From positions 1-64,000 of the forward strand of contig NZ_PJRS01000004.1 of assembly GCF_002858925.1 (NCBI RefSeq): a DNA stretch of 64,000 nucleotides. Direction: 5' to 3'. Position numbers and translations under genes: made by a program. The notes below the pieces were generated by a model. The model did no database searches, had not been told where the DNA came from, and saw only the letters and a list, made by a program, of their open reading frames with translations. Origin of the DNA: Caulobacter zeae (GTDB lineage Bacteria > Pseudomonadota > Alphaproteobacteria > Caulobacterales > Caulobacteraceae). This document shows positions 47,926 to 57,933 of this stretch, one piece after another (the stretch's first letter is position 1; each line of letters begins with the position of its first letter).

Positions 47926-48672
47926 TCAGCCCGCCTTGGCCTTCAGGAACCCCGTCATCTGGGCCAGCACCGGCGCCTTTCGGCGGAACGGTCGCGACAG
48001 CGCCAACAGGGGCGCTGCGTGATCCAGGCCGGGATAGACCTTCTCCTCGACGGTCGCGCCGGCCTCGCGCAGGGCCTTGGCCAGCTTGCGGGTGTTGCGC
48101 GGCCGGACCATCCGGTCCTCCTCTCCTGTCGCCAGGAAGGCCGCCGGCGCGCCCGCGCGGACGAAGCCGATCGGCTGGGTGGCCGGCAGATCGTCGACAT
48201 GCCCGAAGGTGCGGGTCGAGATTGCGCCGTCGAGGGGCAGGAAGGCGTAGGGCCCCGACAGGCCGGCGAAGGCCTTCACCGCGCCGGACGAGACACCGGC
48301 CGCCGCCAGGTATGACGGGTCCAGCGCCAGCATGGCGGCGATATAGGCCCCGGCCGAGTGCCCGGCCAGCGACAGCCGAGCCGGGTCGCCGCCCAGGCGC
48401 GGCGCGTGCTCGAGCGCCCAGCGAACCGCCATGGCCCCATCCTCCAGGAACGCCGGATAGACGATCTCGGGGTGCAGCCGGTAATCCGGCGTGACGACTA
48501 CGAAGCCCTGGGCGGCCAGGGCGCGCGCGGCCCAGCCATAGTCCCTTCGGCGACCCGAGTTCCAGGCCCCGCCGTAGAAGAAGACCAATACCGGCCAGTT
48601 CCCTGCCCCGCTCGCCGGGACATGGACATCGAGCCTCTGGCGCGGGTGGTCGCCATAGGAAACCCCGCGCAC
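47926..48672 (-). CDS. Alpha/beta hydrolase (carboxylesterase type)
   Basis: Hydrolase of the HSL/BD-FAE esterase kind: oxyanion-hole loop VFFYGGAWNSG, nucleophile GHSAGAYIAAM, acid GEEDRMV and histidine YPGLDHAAPLL. GTG 48672 gives 248 residues, but similarity-like sequence (LPEAWSPLAIFATLTPKDPARRP) continues upstream to a CTG at 48745-48747 that overlaps the acyl-CoA synthetase stop, so the real protein may have about 273 residues and be coupled to that gene. Substrate unknown; an ester made or used with the acyl-CoA ligase is possible. Confidence 0.85.
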   Translation of the reverse strand: MRGVSYGDHPRQRLDVHVPASGAGNWPVLVFFYGGAWNSGRRRDYGWAARALAAQGFVVVTPDYRLHPEIVYPAFLEDGAMAVRWALEHAPRLGGDPARLSLAGHSAGAYIAAMLALDPSYLAAAGVSSGAVKAFAGLSGPYAFLPLDGAISTRTFGHVDDLPATQPIGFVRAGAPAAFLATGEEDRMVRPRNTRKLAKALREAGATVEEKVYPGLDHAAPLLALSRPFRRKAPVLAQMTGFLKAKAG

Positions 48673-48743
48673 CGGGCGGCGCGCGGGGTCCTTGGGCGTC
48701 AGGGTCGCGAAGATCGCCAGCGGCGACCAGGCTTCAGGCAGGC

Positions 48744-50534
48744 TCAGAGCTTGAACCCGCCGGCCAGGATCTTGGTATGGACCGCCTTGGTGACCTTCAC
48801 ATAGCCCTTGCTGGGCTCGCGGAAGTACAGCGGGTCCTTGATGACGGCCGGATCGAAGCCCTCCTTCACCAGATCGATCTTGCGGTACTTGAAGGTGCCG
48901 GTGGTCTCGATCTCGGGCTGAAGCCGCACGAACACCGGACGGGCGTAGGCGGGCATCTCGCGGTCGACATATTCGGCGAGGTTCTCGATCTCGAACTCGG
49001 GACCGACCACCAGCGAGGCCATGCCGGCCTTGCCGTCGAGATCGCCCACCGGCACGCCGTAGACGTTGATCTCCTTGACGCCCGGGAAGCCGGCGAGGCG
49101 TTCCGACACCTCGCTGGTGGCGACGTTCTCGCCCTTCCAGCGGAAGGTGTCGCCGATGCGGTCGACGAAGTAGATGTAGCCGTCGCTGTCCTGGCGCATC
49201 AGGTCGCCGGTGCGGAACCAGGCGTCGCCCTTCTCGAAGACGTCGTGCAGCACCTTCTTCTCGGTGGCGGCCTTGTCGGCATAGCCGGTGAAGTTGGAGC
49301 GCGCGTCGCTGGCGATATGGCCGATGCATTCGCCGATCTCGCCCGGCTTGACCTCGACGCAGCAGCCGTTGGGGCCACGCACCGGGGTCTCGGTCTCGAC
49401 GTCGAACTTGACGATGCGGATGTTGAACTTCTTCTTCAGGTAGCCCGGCACCCGGCCGATCGCGCCGCGGCGGCCGTCGAAGTTGAACAGCGACACGTTG
49501 CCTTCGGTGGCGCCGTAGAACTCGAGCACCCCGCCCACCTTGAAGCGGTCGAGCATGTCGTCCCAGACGTCGGGGCGCAGGCCGTTGCCGAAGATCAGGC
49601 GCAGCTTGTGGGCGCGCTCGAACTCGTTCTCGGGCTGGTTGGCCAGGTAGCGGCACAGCTCGCCGATATAGACGAACATGGTGCAGTTCTCGGTGACCAC
49701 GTCGCTCCAGAAGTGGGTGGCCGAGAACTTCTTGCGCAGCACGATGCTGCCGCCGTTCAGCAGGCCGGCGCCCATGGCGCAGAGGCCGCCGGTGGCGTGA
49801 TAGAGCGGCAGGGTCACGTAGATGCGGTCGCTGGCGCGCGAGTCGGTCGAGCCGGCGAAGCCGCGCATGTAGAGCTGGGCGCGCATGTGGGTGATGCGCG
49901 CGGCCTTGGGCAGGCCCGTGGTGCCGCTGGTGAAGATGTAGAGCGCGGTGTCCTTGGCCACCAGGCCGTCGCGGGCCGTCAGGCGGTCGGGGCGCAGCTG
50001 GCTGCAGCTCTTCAGGGCGTTGACCAGATCGCGCTGGTCCCCGTGCACCGGACCCAGCACCCACTGCTGGATGTGGCGGCCCAGCTGCTCCTTGACGTCC
50101 TCGAAGCAGGGCGAGGTGTCCGGGTCGACGATGCAGTGCAGCGCCTGGGAGATGTTGAGGCAGTGCGCCAGAGCGGCGCCCGTCAGTTGGTTATTTATCA
50201 GAGCCGTGGCGACGCCGACCTTCGAAAGGCCGTACCAGATGGCCAGGTACTCGATCCGGTTGGGCATGAAGAGGGCGACGGTCTGGCCGCGGGTGATCCC
50301 CTGGCCCTTGGCCCAGTGCGCGTAGCGGTTCGCGATCGCGTCCAGCTCGGCATAGGTGATCGTCTTGCCTTCGAACGTGATGGCGGGGTTGTTGCGCCAC
50401 TTGTCGACCGCAGCTTCCAGATCGTCGCAGATCAGGTTGTCGCTGTCGGGCGCGATCGACTTCACACGCTTGAGGGTGCGGGTCAGTCCCTTCAGGAACC
50501 GCCACTCGCGCTTCAACTTGGCCTGCAGACGCAT
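48744..50534 (-). CDS. Long-chain acyl-CoA synthetase, FATP/VLACS type
   Basis: AMP-forming ligase of 596 residues from ATG 50534 (GGGAG seven bases upstream; a TTG seven codons earlier is less likely). Motifs: YIFTSGTTGLPKAA (ATP loop), LPLYHATG, EFYGATEGNVSLFNFDGR (in parts, adenine/acyl site), WFRTGDLMRQDSDGYIYFVDRIGD and FKYRKIDLVKEGFD. The sequence style is that of the fatty-acid-transport-protein branch. Activates long-chain fatty acids to CoA thioesters. Followed by an overlapping esterase gene. Confidence 0.93.
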   Translation of the reverse strand: MRLQAKLKREWRFLKGLTRTLKRVKSIAPDSDNLICDDLEAAVDKWRNNPAITFEGKTITYAELDAIANRYAHWAKGQGITRGQTVALFMPNRIEYLAIWYGLSKVGVATALINNQLTGAALAHCLNISQALHCIVDPDTSPCFEDVKEQLGRHIQQWVLGPVHGDQRDLVNALKSCSQLRPDRLTARDGLVAKDTALYIFTSGTTGLPKAARITHMRAQLYMRGFAGSTDSRASDRIYVTLPLYHATGGLCAMGAGLLNGGSIVLRKKFSATHFWSDVVTENCTMFVYIGELCRYLANQPENEFERAHKLRLIFGNGLRPDVWDDMLDRFKVGGVLEFYGATEGNVSLFNFDGRRGAIGRVPGYLKKKFNIRIVKFDVETETPVRGPNGCCVEVKPGEIGECIGHIASDARSNFTGYADKAATEKKVLHDVFEKGDAWFRTGDLMRQDSDGYIYFVDRIGDTFRWKGENVATSEVSERLAGFPGVKEINVYGVPVGDLDGKAGMASLVVGPEFEIENLAEYVDREMPAYARPVFVRLQPEIETTGTFKYRKIDLVKEGFDPAVIKDPLYFREPSKGYVKVTKAVHTKILAGGFKL

Positions 50535-50669
50535 AAATTCACTCCCTTCAAACAACCATTGGAGAGCGCCGGGCTAGCGGTCAAGTCGTTGGAAGGTCTT
50601 GAGTGTGCATCTGCGAAAAGCAACCTCGCAATTGCGACAAATCTTTTCGGCTGCCGTAAGGGCACTATT

Positions 50670-50706
50670 GAAAGGGCCCCGTGGAACTGATCCAGGGGGC
50701 CCCTTT
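50670..50706 (-). terminator. Terminator of the DAHP synthase gene
   Basis: Near-perfect arms AAAGGGCCCCGTGGA and TCCAGGGGGCCCCTTT around ACTGA, ending in a short T-run on both strands. It lies about 55 bases past the DAHP synthase stop on the minus strand and before the acyl-CoA synthetase promoter. Confidence 0.75.
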
Positions 50707-50758
50707 CGTCTCGAATCCGAGGTTGACCTTAAGGTCAGCCTGCAGGCCAACCTGGCGT

Positions 50759-52138
50759 TCAGCCGTTGGCGACCTTGCGCTGGTGATCGCGCGCGGACTT
50801 CAGCTTCTCGGCCACCAGGAAGGCCAGCTCCAGGGCCTGCTCTCCGTTCAGGCGCGGGTCGCAGTGGGTGTGGTAGCGGTCGGCGAGATCGGTCTCCGAC
50901 ACGGCGCGAGCGCCGCCCAGGCACTCGGTGACGTTCTGGCCGGTCATCTCCAGGTGGACGCCGCCCGGGTGGACGCCTTCCGAATGGGCCACTTCCACGA
51001 AGGTCTTCACTTCGCTGAGGATGCGGTCGAACGGACGGGTCTTGTAGCCCGTCGAGGCCTTCAGCGTGTTGCCGTGCATCGGGTCGGTGGCCCAGACCAC
51101 CGAACGGCCGTCGGCCTTGGTGGCCTTCATCAGGCGCGGCAGGCGGTCGGCGATCTTGTCCGAACCGAAGCGGCCGTAGAGCGTCAGGCGGCCCGGCTCG
51201 TTGTTGGGGTTGAGCACGTCGATCAGGCGCAGGAGGTCGTCGCCCTCCATGGTCGGGCCGCACTTGAGGCCGATCGGGTTCTTCACGCCGCGCATGAACT
51301 CGATGTGGGCGCCGTCCAGCTGGCGGGTGCGCTCGCCGATCCACAGCAGGTGGGCGCTGGTGTCGTACCAGTCGCCCGAGGTGCTATCGACGCGGGTCAT
51401 GGCTTCCTCGAAGCCCAGCAGCAGGGCTTCGTGGCTGGTGAAGAACTCCACGCGCTTCAGGTCGGGCTGGGTGTCGGGGGTGACGCCGACGGCCGACATG
51501 AAGGTCAGGGCCTCGGAGATCTTCTCCGACAGCTCGCGGTAGCGCGCGCCCTGCGGGCTGTCGCCGACGAAGCCCAGGGTCCAGCGGTGGATGTTGTAGA
51601 GGTCGGCATAGCCGCCGCTGGCGAAGGCGCGCAGCAGGTTCAGGGTCGCGGCCGACTGGCCGTAGGCCTTCAGCAGGCGGTCCGGGTCGGGCAGACGCTC
51701 GGCCTCGTTGAAGTCCATGCCGTTGATGATGTCGCCGCGATAGGACGGCAGGGTCACGTCGCCGATGGTCTCGATCGGCTCCGAGCGCGGCTTGGCGAAC
51801 TGGCCGGCGATACGACCCACCTTCACGACCGGCTTGCCGCCGGCGAAGGTCAGCACCACCGCCATCTGCAGGATCAGGCGGAAGGTGTCGCGAATGTTGT
51901 CGGCGTGGAATTCCTTGAAGCTCTCGGCGCAGTCGCCGCCCTGCAACAGGAAGGCCCGGCCTTCAGCGACGTCGCCCAGAAGGCTCTTCAGCCGGCGCGC
52001 CTCGCCCGCGAAGACCAGCGGCGGCATCTGGCGAAGCGTCTGCTCGACACGCTCGACCGCGGCCGCGTCCGGGTAATCCGTCGGCACGTGCTTGGCGGGT
52101 TTAGCTCTCCAGGTCGCGGGGGTCCACCGGGCGGTCAT
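50759..52138 (-). CDS. 3-deoxy-7-phosphoheptulonate synthase, class II
   Basis: First enzyme of the shikimate pathway. 459 residues, plant-like class II type. Landmarks: [14 protein letters not shown] (metal-binding Cys), [64 protein letters not shown] and [20 protein letters not shown]. Metal-dependent condensation of PEP with erythrose 4-phosphate. Monocistronic, ATG at 52138. Confidence 0.96.
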   Translation of the reverse strand: MTARWTPATWRAKPAKHVPTDYPDAAAVERVEQTLRQMPPLVFAGEARRLKSLLGDVAEGRAFLLQGGDCAESFKEFHADNIRDTFRLILQMAVVLTFAGGKPVVKVGRIAGQFAKPRSEPIETIGDVTLPSYRGDIINGMDFNEAERLPDPDRLLKAYGQSAATLNLLRAFASGGYADLYNIHRWTLGFVGDSPQGARYRELSEKISEALTFMSAVGVTPDTQPDLKRVEFFTSHEALLLGFEEAMTRVDSTSGDWYDTSAHLLWIGERTRQLDGAHIEFMRGVKNPIGLKCGPTMEGDDLLRLIDVLNPNNEPGRLTLYGRFGSDKIADRLPRLMKATKADGRSVVWATDPMHGNTLKASTGYKTRPFDRILSEVKTFVEVAHSEGVHPGGVHLEMTGQNVTECLGGARAVSETDLADRYHTHCDPRLNGEQALELAFLVAEKLKSARDHQRKVANG

Positions 52139-52186
52139 GATCTTCTCGAAGGTTCTAGAGGGGAGCGCTCATAGCGCACCCTCGGG

Positions 52187-52231
52187 ATAAAAGCAAAAAT
52201 CGTGCGGAGAACGACCATATTCTAGTCGTTC
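52187..52231 (-). terminator. Probable terminator of the O-antigen ligase operon
   Basis: GAACGAC and GTCGTTC (52225-52231, 52209-52215) pair across the stop codon; on the minus strand a TTTTTGCTTTT stretch follows within 20 bases. The stem is only 7 bp, so strength is uncertain. Confidence 0.5.
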
Positions 52232-53469
52232 GGGGAAATTTCAACCAATTCGTCACTGTATTCGCCGCTCGACAAGCGAACCGCGGCGCAGGCAACGACG
52301 GCCAGGGCGCCGACGGCGATCCACCACTCCTGCCAGACGCCGAAGCTGAGCGCGCCGATCACCAGATAGCTGGTCAGGGCCGCCCCGCTCATGGCCGCGC
52401 CGCCGCGATCGGTCTCGGCCGCACGGGTGACGCCGTGGGCCAGCCAGCAGAAGAAGGCGCCGGCCAGGGCCGCCCCCACCGCGCCGAGTTCGAGCCACAG
52501 CTGGAGCTGGGCGTTGTGGGTGTGCAGGGGGATCGCGTCGCCGAAGGTGCGGCTCGCGTCCAGTCCCCAGCCTCGGAACGGATGATCCTGGATGTGGTCG
52601 GCCGCGAAGGCCCAGATGTTCAGCCGCGCGTCCCAGGACGCCGGGACCAGCCCGTGGAGCCATCCCCAGAACCCGGTCTGGATCGCCCAGAGCACGGCGA
52701 TCGGGGCGACCATGAACGGAATGGCGATCGCCAGGGTCAGGAGACGACCGCCGGCCTTGCCCAGCCCCTTGACCAGCAGCCAGACCACGCCCCCGGCCGC
52801 CAGGGCGACCAGGCAGGAGTCGGCGCTCGCCAGGACCGAGGCGGTCAGCACGCCGGCCAGAAGCAGCACGACCGCGGCCTGCTTGCCCCGCTGGGCGAGC
52901 GCGGCCGCCGCGGGCCAGAACATCACGGCCATCACATAGCAGCCGATGGAAATCTTCACCTTGGCCAGGTCGGGACGGATCGGATCGCCGCTCAGCACAC
53001 GGAGCTTCTGGAACATCGCAGCGCCGGTCAGCGCGTCGAAGCCGACGAACACCGCCAGGGCCAGCACGCCGAACCCCATCACGGTGGCGACACGATCGGC
53101 CCCGCGCACCGAAAGGCGCAGGGCGGCCGCAGCCGCCGCGCCGTAGAGCGCCAGTTGCAGGAACAGCTTCACAGCCGTCACCTTCTCGACGTCGCCGTAG
53201 TCCTTGAGGCTGCCGGCGGGCGGCGCCGCGGGGCTCCAGGTCATGCTGGCCGCCGCCCAGATCGCGAGCAGCAGCAGGATCAGGGTCGGAGCCGCCGGAG
53301 CCCGGGGACGAGCCATGACCGGCAGGACCAGAAGGCCCGCCAAAGCCATCAACGGCGCGAAACCCAGTTGAGCGAGGTAGCCCAGCAACGGGGTCATCAC
53401 GAAGACGAAGATCATGACCCCCGTGAGCCAGGGCGTCCCCTTCTCGGGACCTGCGGCCTTGGCGATCAT
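52222..53469 (-). CDS. O-antigen ligase/polymerase family membrane protein
   Basis: 415 residues with about 11 membrane helices and the family's periplasmic loop motif GWGLDASRTFG...HTHNAQLQLWLELG (Wzy_C/WaaL type). Joins or polymerises surface glycans in the periplasm, such as O-antigen or exopolysaccharide. It is the last gene of glmU-rpiA-gor and overlaps gor by four bases; no other glycan gene is near, which is unusual for a ligase. Confidence 0.87.
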   Translation of the reverse strand: MIAKAAGPEKGTPWLTGVMIFVFVMTPLLGYLAQLGFAPLMALAGLLVLPVMARPRAPAAPTLILLLLAIWAAASMTWSPAAPPAGSLKDYGDVEKVTAVKLFLQLALYGAAAAAALRLSVRGADRVATVMGFGVLALAVFVGFDALTGAAMFQKLRVLSGDPIRPDLAKVKISIGCYVMAVMFWPAAAALAQRGKQAAVVLLLAGVLTASVLASADSCLVALAAGGVVWLLVKGLGKAGGRLLTLAIAIPFMVAPIAVLWAIQTGFWGWLHGLVPASWDARLNIWAFAADHIQDHPFRGWGLDASRTFGDAIPLHTHNAQLQLWLELGAVGAALAGAFFCWLAHGVTRAAETDRGGAAMSGAALTSYLVIGALSFGVWQEWWIAVGALAVVACAAVRLSSGEYSDELVEISPND

Positions 53470-54866
53470 ACCCCGCCCACCTCGGCCGGGACGTACTTTT
53501 CACGCATGGTCACCAGCTCTTCGGCCAGGGTCGGGTGCACCGCGCAGGTGGAATCCCACTGCGGCTTGGTCACCCCCATCTTCACGGCGATGGCGGCCAT
53601 CTGGATGATCTCGGGCGCATCGGGGCCGACGACGTGGACGCCGACGACCTGCTCGTTGTCCTGGCGCACGACCAGCTTCATCAGGCAGCGCTCCTGGCCG
53701 CCGTAGAAGGTCAGCTTCATCGGACGGAAGACAGCGCGATAGACGTCGACCTTGCCGAACGCGTGGCGGGCCTCGGCCTCGCTCATGCCCACCGCGCCGA
53801 TCGGCGGCTGAGAGAACACGGCCGAGGCGACCAGGTCATGATCGAAGGTGGTCGGGTTGCCGTAGAACTCGGTCTGGGCGAAGGCCGCGCCTTCCCGGAT
53901 GGCCACCGGCGTCAGGTTGATGCGATCGGTGACGTCGCCCACGGCCCAGATGCTGTCGACATTGGTCTTCGAGTGCGTATCGACGGCGATCGCGCCCTTG
54001 TCGTCCAGCTTCACCCCGGCGTTCTCGAGCCCCAGGCCTTCGACGTAAGGGTCGCGGCCGGTGGCGAACAGCACCACGTCGCTTTCGAAGGTCAGGTTGT
54101 TGTTGAAGGTGCTGACAAGGCCGCCATCGGTCTTCTCGATCGACTTGTGCGAGCAGCCCAGCACCACCTTGATCCCGCGCTTTTCCATCTCGTCGGCGAG
54201 ATGGGCGCGGACGTCGTCGTCGAAGCCGCGCAGGATGTTGGAGCCGCGGTAGCAGAGCGTGGTCTCGACGCCGAGGCCGGCATAGATGCCCGCGAACTCC
54301 ACGGCGATGTAGCCGCCGCCGACCACCAGCACGCGCTTGGGCAGGGTCGGCAGGTGGAAGGCCTCATCCGAAGTGATGCCGTGCTCGGCCCCCTCGAACT
54401 CCGGACGAACCGGACGGCCGCCGGTGGCCACCAGGATGCGCTTGGCGGTGTAGCGGCCGGCATCGCCCTCCGAGCCCTCCTTGGGCAGCACCTCGACGGT
54501 ATGGGCGTCGATGATGCGGGCCTTGCCATGCAGCAGATGGGCCCCGGCCTTGCGCAGGTTGGTGACGTAGATGCCCGACAGGCGCGCGATCTCGACGTCC
54601 TTGTCGTGCAGGAAGGTCTTCCAGTCGAAGCTGGCCTCGCCGATCGTCCAGCCATAGCCCTTGGCGGTCTTCAGCTGGCTGGAGACCTCGCTGGCGTAGA
54701 CCATGAACTTCTTGGGCACGCAGCCGCGCACCACGCAGGTGCCACCGACCCGGTACTCCTCGGCCACGGCGACCTTGGCGCCCGACAGGGCCGCCAGCCG
54801 CGCGGCGCGCACGCCGCCCGAACCGGCGCCGATGACGAAGAGGTCGAAGTCGTACTCAGCCATCAT
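53466..54866 (-). CDS. gor: Glutathione-disulfide reductase
   Basis: Flavin disulfide reductase of 466 residues: FAD fold VIGAGSGGVRAARLAA (11-26), redox pair GGTCVVRGCVPKK (Cys44, Cys49), NADPH site VVGGGYIAVEFAGI with RGSNILRGFD (arginines for the 2'-phosphate), second FAD motif IWAVGDVTDRINLTPVA, and catalytic HPTLAEE at the C terminus of the partner subunit. Restores GSH from GSSG. Start MM: ATG 54866 (or the next codon). Confidence 0.95.
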   Translation of the reverse strand: MMAEYDFDLFVIGAGSGGVRAARLAALSGAKVAVAEEYRVGGTCVVRGCVPKKFMVYASEVSSQLKTAKGYGWTIGEASFDWKTFLHDKDVEIARLSGIYVTNLRKAGAHLLHGKARIIDAHTVEVLPKEGSEGDAGRYTAKRILVATGGRPVRPEFEGAEHGITSDEAFHLPTLPKRVLVVGGGYIAVEFAGIYAGLGVETTLCYRGSNILRGFDDDVRAHLADEMEKRGIKVVLGCSHKSIEKTDGGLVSTFNNNLTFESDVVLFATGRDPYVEGLGLENAGVKLDDKGAIAVDTHSKTNVDSIWAVGDVTDRINLTPVAIREGAAFAQTEFYGNPTTFDHDLVASAVFSQPPIGAVGMSEAEARHAFGKVDVYRAVFRPMKLTFYGGQERCLMKLVVRQDNEQVVGVHVVGPDAPEIIQMAAIAVKMGVTKPQWDSTCAVHPTLAEELVTMREKYVPAEVGGV

Positions 54867-54914
54867 CGGCTCCGGATCAAGGCGGACTGGAAACAGCGGG
54901 ATCGGGATATGGGA

Positions 54915-55595
54915 TCAAGGCAGAAGCTTGACCACCCCTTCGTCGGTCCCGATCAGGGCTTCGTCGGCCAGATCGAGGAACAGGCCGTGGTCGACCACGC
55001 CGGTGACGGCCTTGAGCGCCGCGGCCAGGGCGGCCGGCTCGGCGATCGCGCCCGAGGCCATGTCGTAGATCACATTGCCGCCGTCGGTGACGACGATGCC
55101 CCGATCGGCCATGCGCAGGCGCGGCGGCGGAAGGTCGAACTCAGCGGCGATGTCGGCCAGACGACGCCCGGTGTGAGGGTGGCCAAAGCGCACCACTTCG
55201 ATCGGCAGCGGGAACTTGCCCAGCACCTTCACGTGCTTGGCGGCGTCGGCGATGACCACGCAGCGCTTGGAAGCTTCCCAGACCAGCTTCTCGCGCAGCA
55301 GGGCCGCGCCGCCGCCCTTGATCAGGGACAGGCCCGGGCCGATCTCGTCGGCGCCGTCGACGGTGAGGTCGATCGACATGACGTCGTCCAGCGTCGCCAG
55401 CGGAATGCCCAGCTCGCGGGCCAGGCTGGCGGTCGCTTCCGAGGTCGGCACGCCGCGGACGTCGAGCTTGCGGGCGGCCAGGGCCTTGACGAACCAGGCG
55501 GCGGTCGAGCCGGTGCCCAGGCCCACGACCATGCCCGGCTCCACCAGCAGGGCGGCGGCTTCACCCGAAGCCTTCTTCTGTGCGTCGGCGCTCAT
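54915..55595 (-). CDS. rpiA: Ribose-5-phosphate isomerase A
   Basis: 226 residues from ATG 55595. [12 protein letters not shown] (about 25-36), [22 protein letters not shown] and [14 protein letters not shown] are the RpiA signatures with the catalytic Asp and Glu. Interconverts ribose 5-phosphate and ribulose 5-phosphate. The start overlaps the glmU stop (ATGA). Confidence 0.96.
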   Translation of the reverse strand: MSADAQKKASGEAAALLVEPGMVVGLGTGSTAAWFVKALAARKLDVRGVPTSEATASLARELGIPLATLDDVMSIDLTVDGADEIGPGLSLIKGGGAALLREKLVWEASKRCVVIADAAKHVKVLGKFPLPIEVVRFGHPHTGRRLADIAAEFDLPPPRLRMADRGIVVTDGGNVIYDMASGAIAEPAALAAALKAVTGVVDHGLFLDLADEALIGTDEGVVKLLP

Positions 55596-56974
55596 GCCTT
55601 CTTGTCCTTCTTGGCCTGCTTGAGGGCGCGGAACTTGGCCGCCCACCCGGTCTTGAGGGTCTGCGGCGTGCGGCTGAGCGCCAGATCGCCAGGGGGCACG
55701 TCGGCGGTGACCACCGTGCCCGAACCGGTCATCGCTCCGTCGCCGATGCGCACGGGCGCGACCAGGGACGAGTTCGAACCGATGAAGGCGCCCGCGCCGA
55801 CATGGGTCTCGAACTTCTCGAAGCCGTCGTAATTGCAGAAGATCGTGCCGGCGCCGATGTTGGCCTTGGGGCCTACGCTGCCGTCGCCCAGATAGCTCAG
55901 ATGGTTGGCCTTAGCGCCCGCGCCGACCTTGACCTTCTTGACCTCGACGAAGTTGCCGATGTGGGCCTGCGGGCCGATCTCGGCGCCCGGACGCAGGCGG
56001 GCATAGGGGCCGATCAGGGCGCCCTCGCCGATCGATGCGCCTTCCAGATGGCTGAAGGCCCTGATCACCGCGCCGGCGGCGATGCTGACGCCCGCGCCGA
56101 ACACCACGAACGGCTCGACGGTGACGCCGGCGGCGACCTGAGTGTCCCACGACAGGTGAACGGTATCGGGCGCGGGCATGGTCACGCCCTCGGTCATCAG
56201 GGCGGCGCGGCGGCCGGCCTGCCAGACAGCCTCGGCGGCGGCCAGCTCGGCCTGCGAATTGACGCCCTGCACCGCGGCTTCCGGCGCAAAGGTGGCGCGG
56301 GTGGCCAGCTTGCGGTCGTGGGCGATGCCGACGATGTCGGTCAGGTAATACTCGCCCTTGGCGTTATCGTTGCCGACGGCGGCCAGCAGGTCGAACAGCT
56401 GGGCGCGATCGGCGGCCAGGACGCCCGAATTGCAGTGCTTGAGCGCCAGGACGGCCGGCTCGGCGTCCTTGGCCTCGACGATGCGCAGCAGCACATGCCC
56501 CGGGGCCAGCACGAGGCGGCCATAGGCGCCCGGATCGGCGGCCTCGAAGCCCAGTACGGCGACATCGGCGCCGGCGCTGCGCAGGTCGAACAGAGGCGCG
56601 ATCACCGGCGCGGTCAGCAGCGGGCAGTCGGCATAGGTGACGACCACGTCGCCGTCGAAGTCGGCCAGGGCGTCCTTGGCGGCCAGCACGGCGTGGCCGG
56701 TGCCCCGCGGCGGGTCCTGCACGACGGTGGCGTCCGGCCCCAGGCGCTTGCGGGCATGCTCGCCGACCTGCGGGCTGTGGGCGCCGACCACCACGACGAT
56801 GCGCGTGCAGCCCAGCGCTTGCGCGGCGTCGATGGCGTGGTCGAGCATGGCGCGGCCGCCCACCCTGTGCAGCACCTTGGGCGTCGGCGACTTCATGCGC
56901 GTGCCCTGGCCGGCGGCCAGGATCACGGCGGCGCGGGGACGTCCCGTGTGATGGTTGGGGGCGATCTGCGTCAT
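55592..56974 (-). CDS. glmU: Bifunctional UDP-N-acetylglucosamine pyrophosphorylase / glucosamine-1-phosphate acetyltransferase
   Basis: 460 residues from ATG 56974. The N-terminal uridyltransferase domain has [13 protein letters not shown] (about 17-29) and TYADCPLL; the C-terminal left-handed beta-helix runs from about 265 with hexapeptides such as [20 protein letters not shown] and ends with the acetyl-CoA region. Makes UDP-GlcNAc for peptidoglycan and LPS. First gene of its operon and divergent from gph, 65 bases away. Confidence 0.96.
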   Translation of the reverse strand: MTQIAPNHHTGRPRAAVILAAGQGTRMKSPTPKVLHRVGGRAMLDHAIDAAQALGCTRIVVVVGAHSPQVGEHARKRLGPDATVVQDPPRGTGHAVLAAKDALADFDGDVVVTYADCPLLTAPVIAPLFDLRSAGADVAVLGFEAADPGAYGRLVLAPGHVLLRIVEAKDAEPAVLALKHCNSGVLAADRAQLFDLLAAVGNDNAKGEYYLTDIVGIAHDRKLATRATFAPEAAVQGVNSQAELAAAEAVWQAGRRAALMTEGVTMPAPDTVHLSWDTQVAAGVTVEPFVVFGAGVSIAAGAVIRAFSHLEGASIGEGALIGPYARLRPGAEIGPQAHIGNFVEVKKVKVGAGAKANHLSYLGDGSVGPKANIGAGTIFCNYDGFEKFETHVGAGAFIGSNSSLVAPVRIGDGAMTGSGTVVTADVPPGDLALSRTPQTLKTGWAAKFRALKQAKKDKKA

Positions 56975-57039
56975 GATCGGCGCGACTCCGAAGCGAACCA
57001 AAGTTGCATTAGCCGCGCCTTTAGCCGAAAGGCCAGGAC

Positions 57040-57765
57040 ATGTCTCTTCCGCACGCCCACGAAACCGTCCTTCGGGATACGACGATCGCCTTCGACCTCG
57101 ACGGCACGCTGGTCGACACCGCGCCGGACCTGGTGGGGGCGCTGAACACCATCCTCGCCGAGGAAGACCTGCCCGCCCTGCCCTTCGACGACGTGCGCAA
57201 GATGGTCGGCCGCGGCGCCAAGGCGCTGCTGGAGCGCGGCTTCGCCGCCGCCGGCGCGCCGCTGGACGCCGAGCAGGCGCCCAAGCTGGTCGAGCGCTTC
57301 ATCGCCATCTATCTGGGCCGCATAGCCCACGAGAGCGCGCCGTTCGAGGGCGTGGTCGAGGTGCTCGCGGATCTGAAGGCCGCCGGCGTGCGCCTGGTGG
57401 TCTGCACCAACAAGCTGACCCACCTGTCGGTGGCGCTGCTGGACGCCGTCGACCTGACCCGATTCTTCGACGCCGTGGTCGGCGCCGACGACGCCCCCGC
57501 CCCCAAGCCGGATCCGCGCCACGTGCTGGCGGCCATCGCGGCGGTCGGCGGCGACCCGGCCCGCGCGGTGATGGTCGGCGACAGCATCAACGACGTCCTC
57601 AGCGCCAAGGCCGCCGGCGTTCCTGCTCTGCTGGTCTCGTTCGGCTACACCGAGGCCCCTGTGGAGACGCTTGGCGGAGATCTGTTGATAGATCGCTTTT
57701 CCGAGGTCCCGGAGGCTGCAATCTCGCTTTTGGCCTCTTGCGGCGCGGAAAAGAGCGGTCTATAG
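57040..57765 (+). CDS. gph: Phosphoglycolate phosphatase (HAD family)
   Basis: 241 residues. HAD motifs: [14 protein letters not shown] (nucleophile Asp19), VCTNK (motif II), KPDPRH (Lys) and [10 protein letters not shown] (acidic motif). The [15 protein letters not shown] cap stretch is typical of Gph. Clears 2-phosphoglycolate from DNA repair or oxygenase side reactions. ATG 57040 with CAGGA upstream. Confidence 0.92.
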   Translation: MSLPHAHETVLRDTTIAFDLDGTLVDTAPDLVGALNTILAEEDLPALPFDDVRKMVGRGAKALLERGFAAAGAPLDAEQAPKLVERFIAIYLGRIAHESAPFEGVVEVLADLKAAGVRLVVCTNKLTHLSVALLDAVDLTRFFDAVVGADDAPAPKPDPRHVLAAIAAVGGDPARAVMVGDSINDVLSAKAAGVPALLVSFGYTEAPVETLGGDLLIDRFSEVPEAAISLLASCGAEKSGL

Positions 57766-57815
57766 CCCCCTCCTCTCGCGGCGGGGACTTCTTCGGAAGG
57801 CCTAGCCGACACGGC

Positions 57816-57890
57816 GGATGCTTAGCTCAGCGGGAGAGCACCTCGTTCACACCGAGGGGGTCGCAGGTTCAATCCCTGCAGCATCCACCA
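57816..57890 (+). tRNA. tRNA-Val (CAC)
   Basis: Complete cloverleaf with encoded CCA: acceptor GGATGCT/AGCATCC, D stem GCTC/GAGC, anticodon stem CCTCG/CGAGG with loop TTCACAC (anticodon CAC), T stem GCAGG/CCTGC with TTCAATC, discriminator A. 75 bases. Confidence 0.96.
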
Positions 57891-57933
57891 CTCCTTCCCT
57901 TCTTTGCAGTTCTCGTACAGTAGGTCGGCGGCC

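Noticed and set aside
47926..50064. 712-codon minus-strand frame fusing the esterase to sequence overlapping the acyl-CoA synthetase
   Set aside because: Only the C-terminal 270 codons look like a protein; the rest is an off-frame reading of the synthetase gene, so this is not a fusion.
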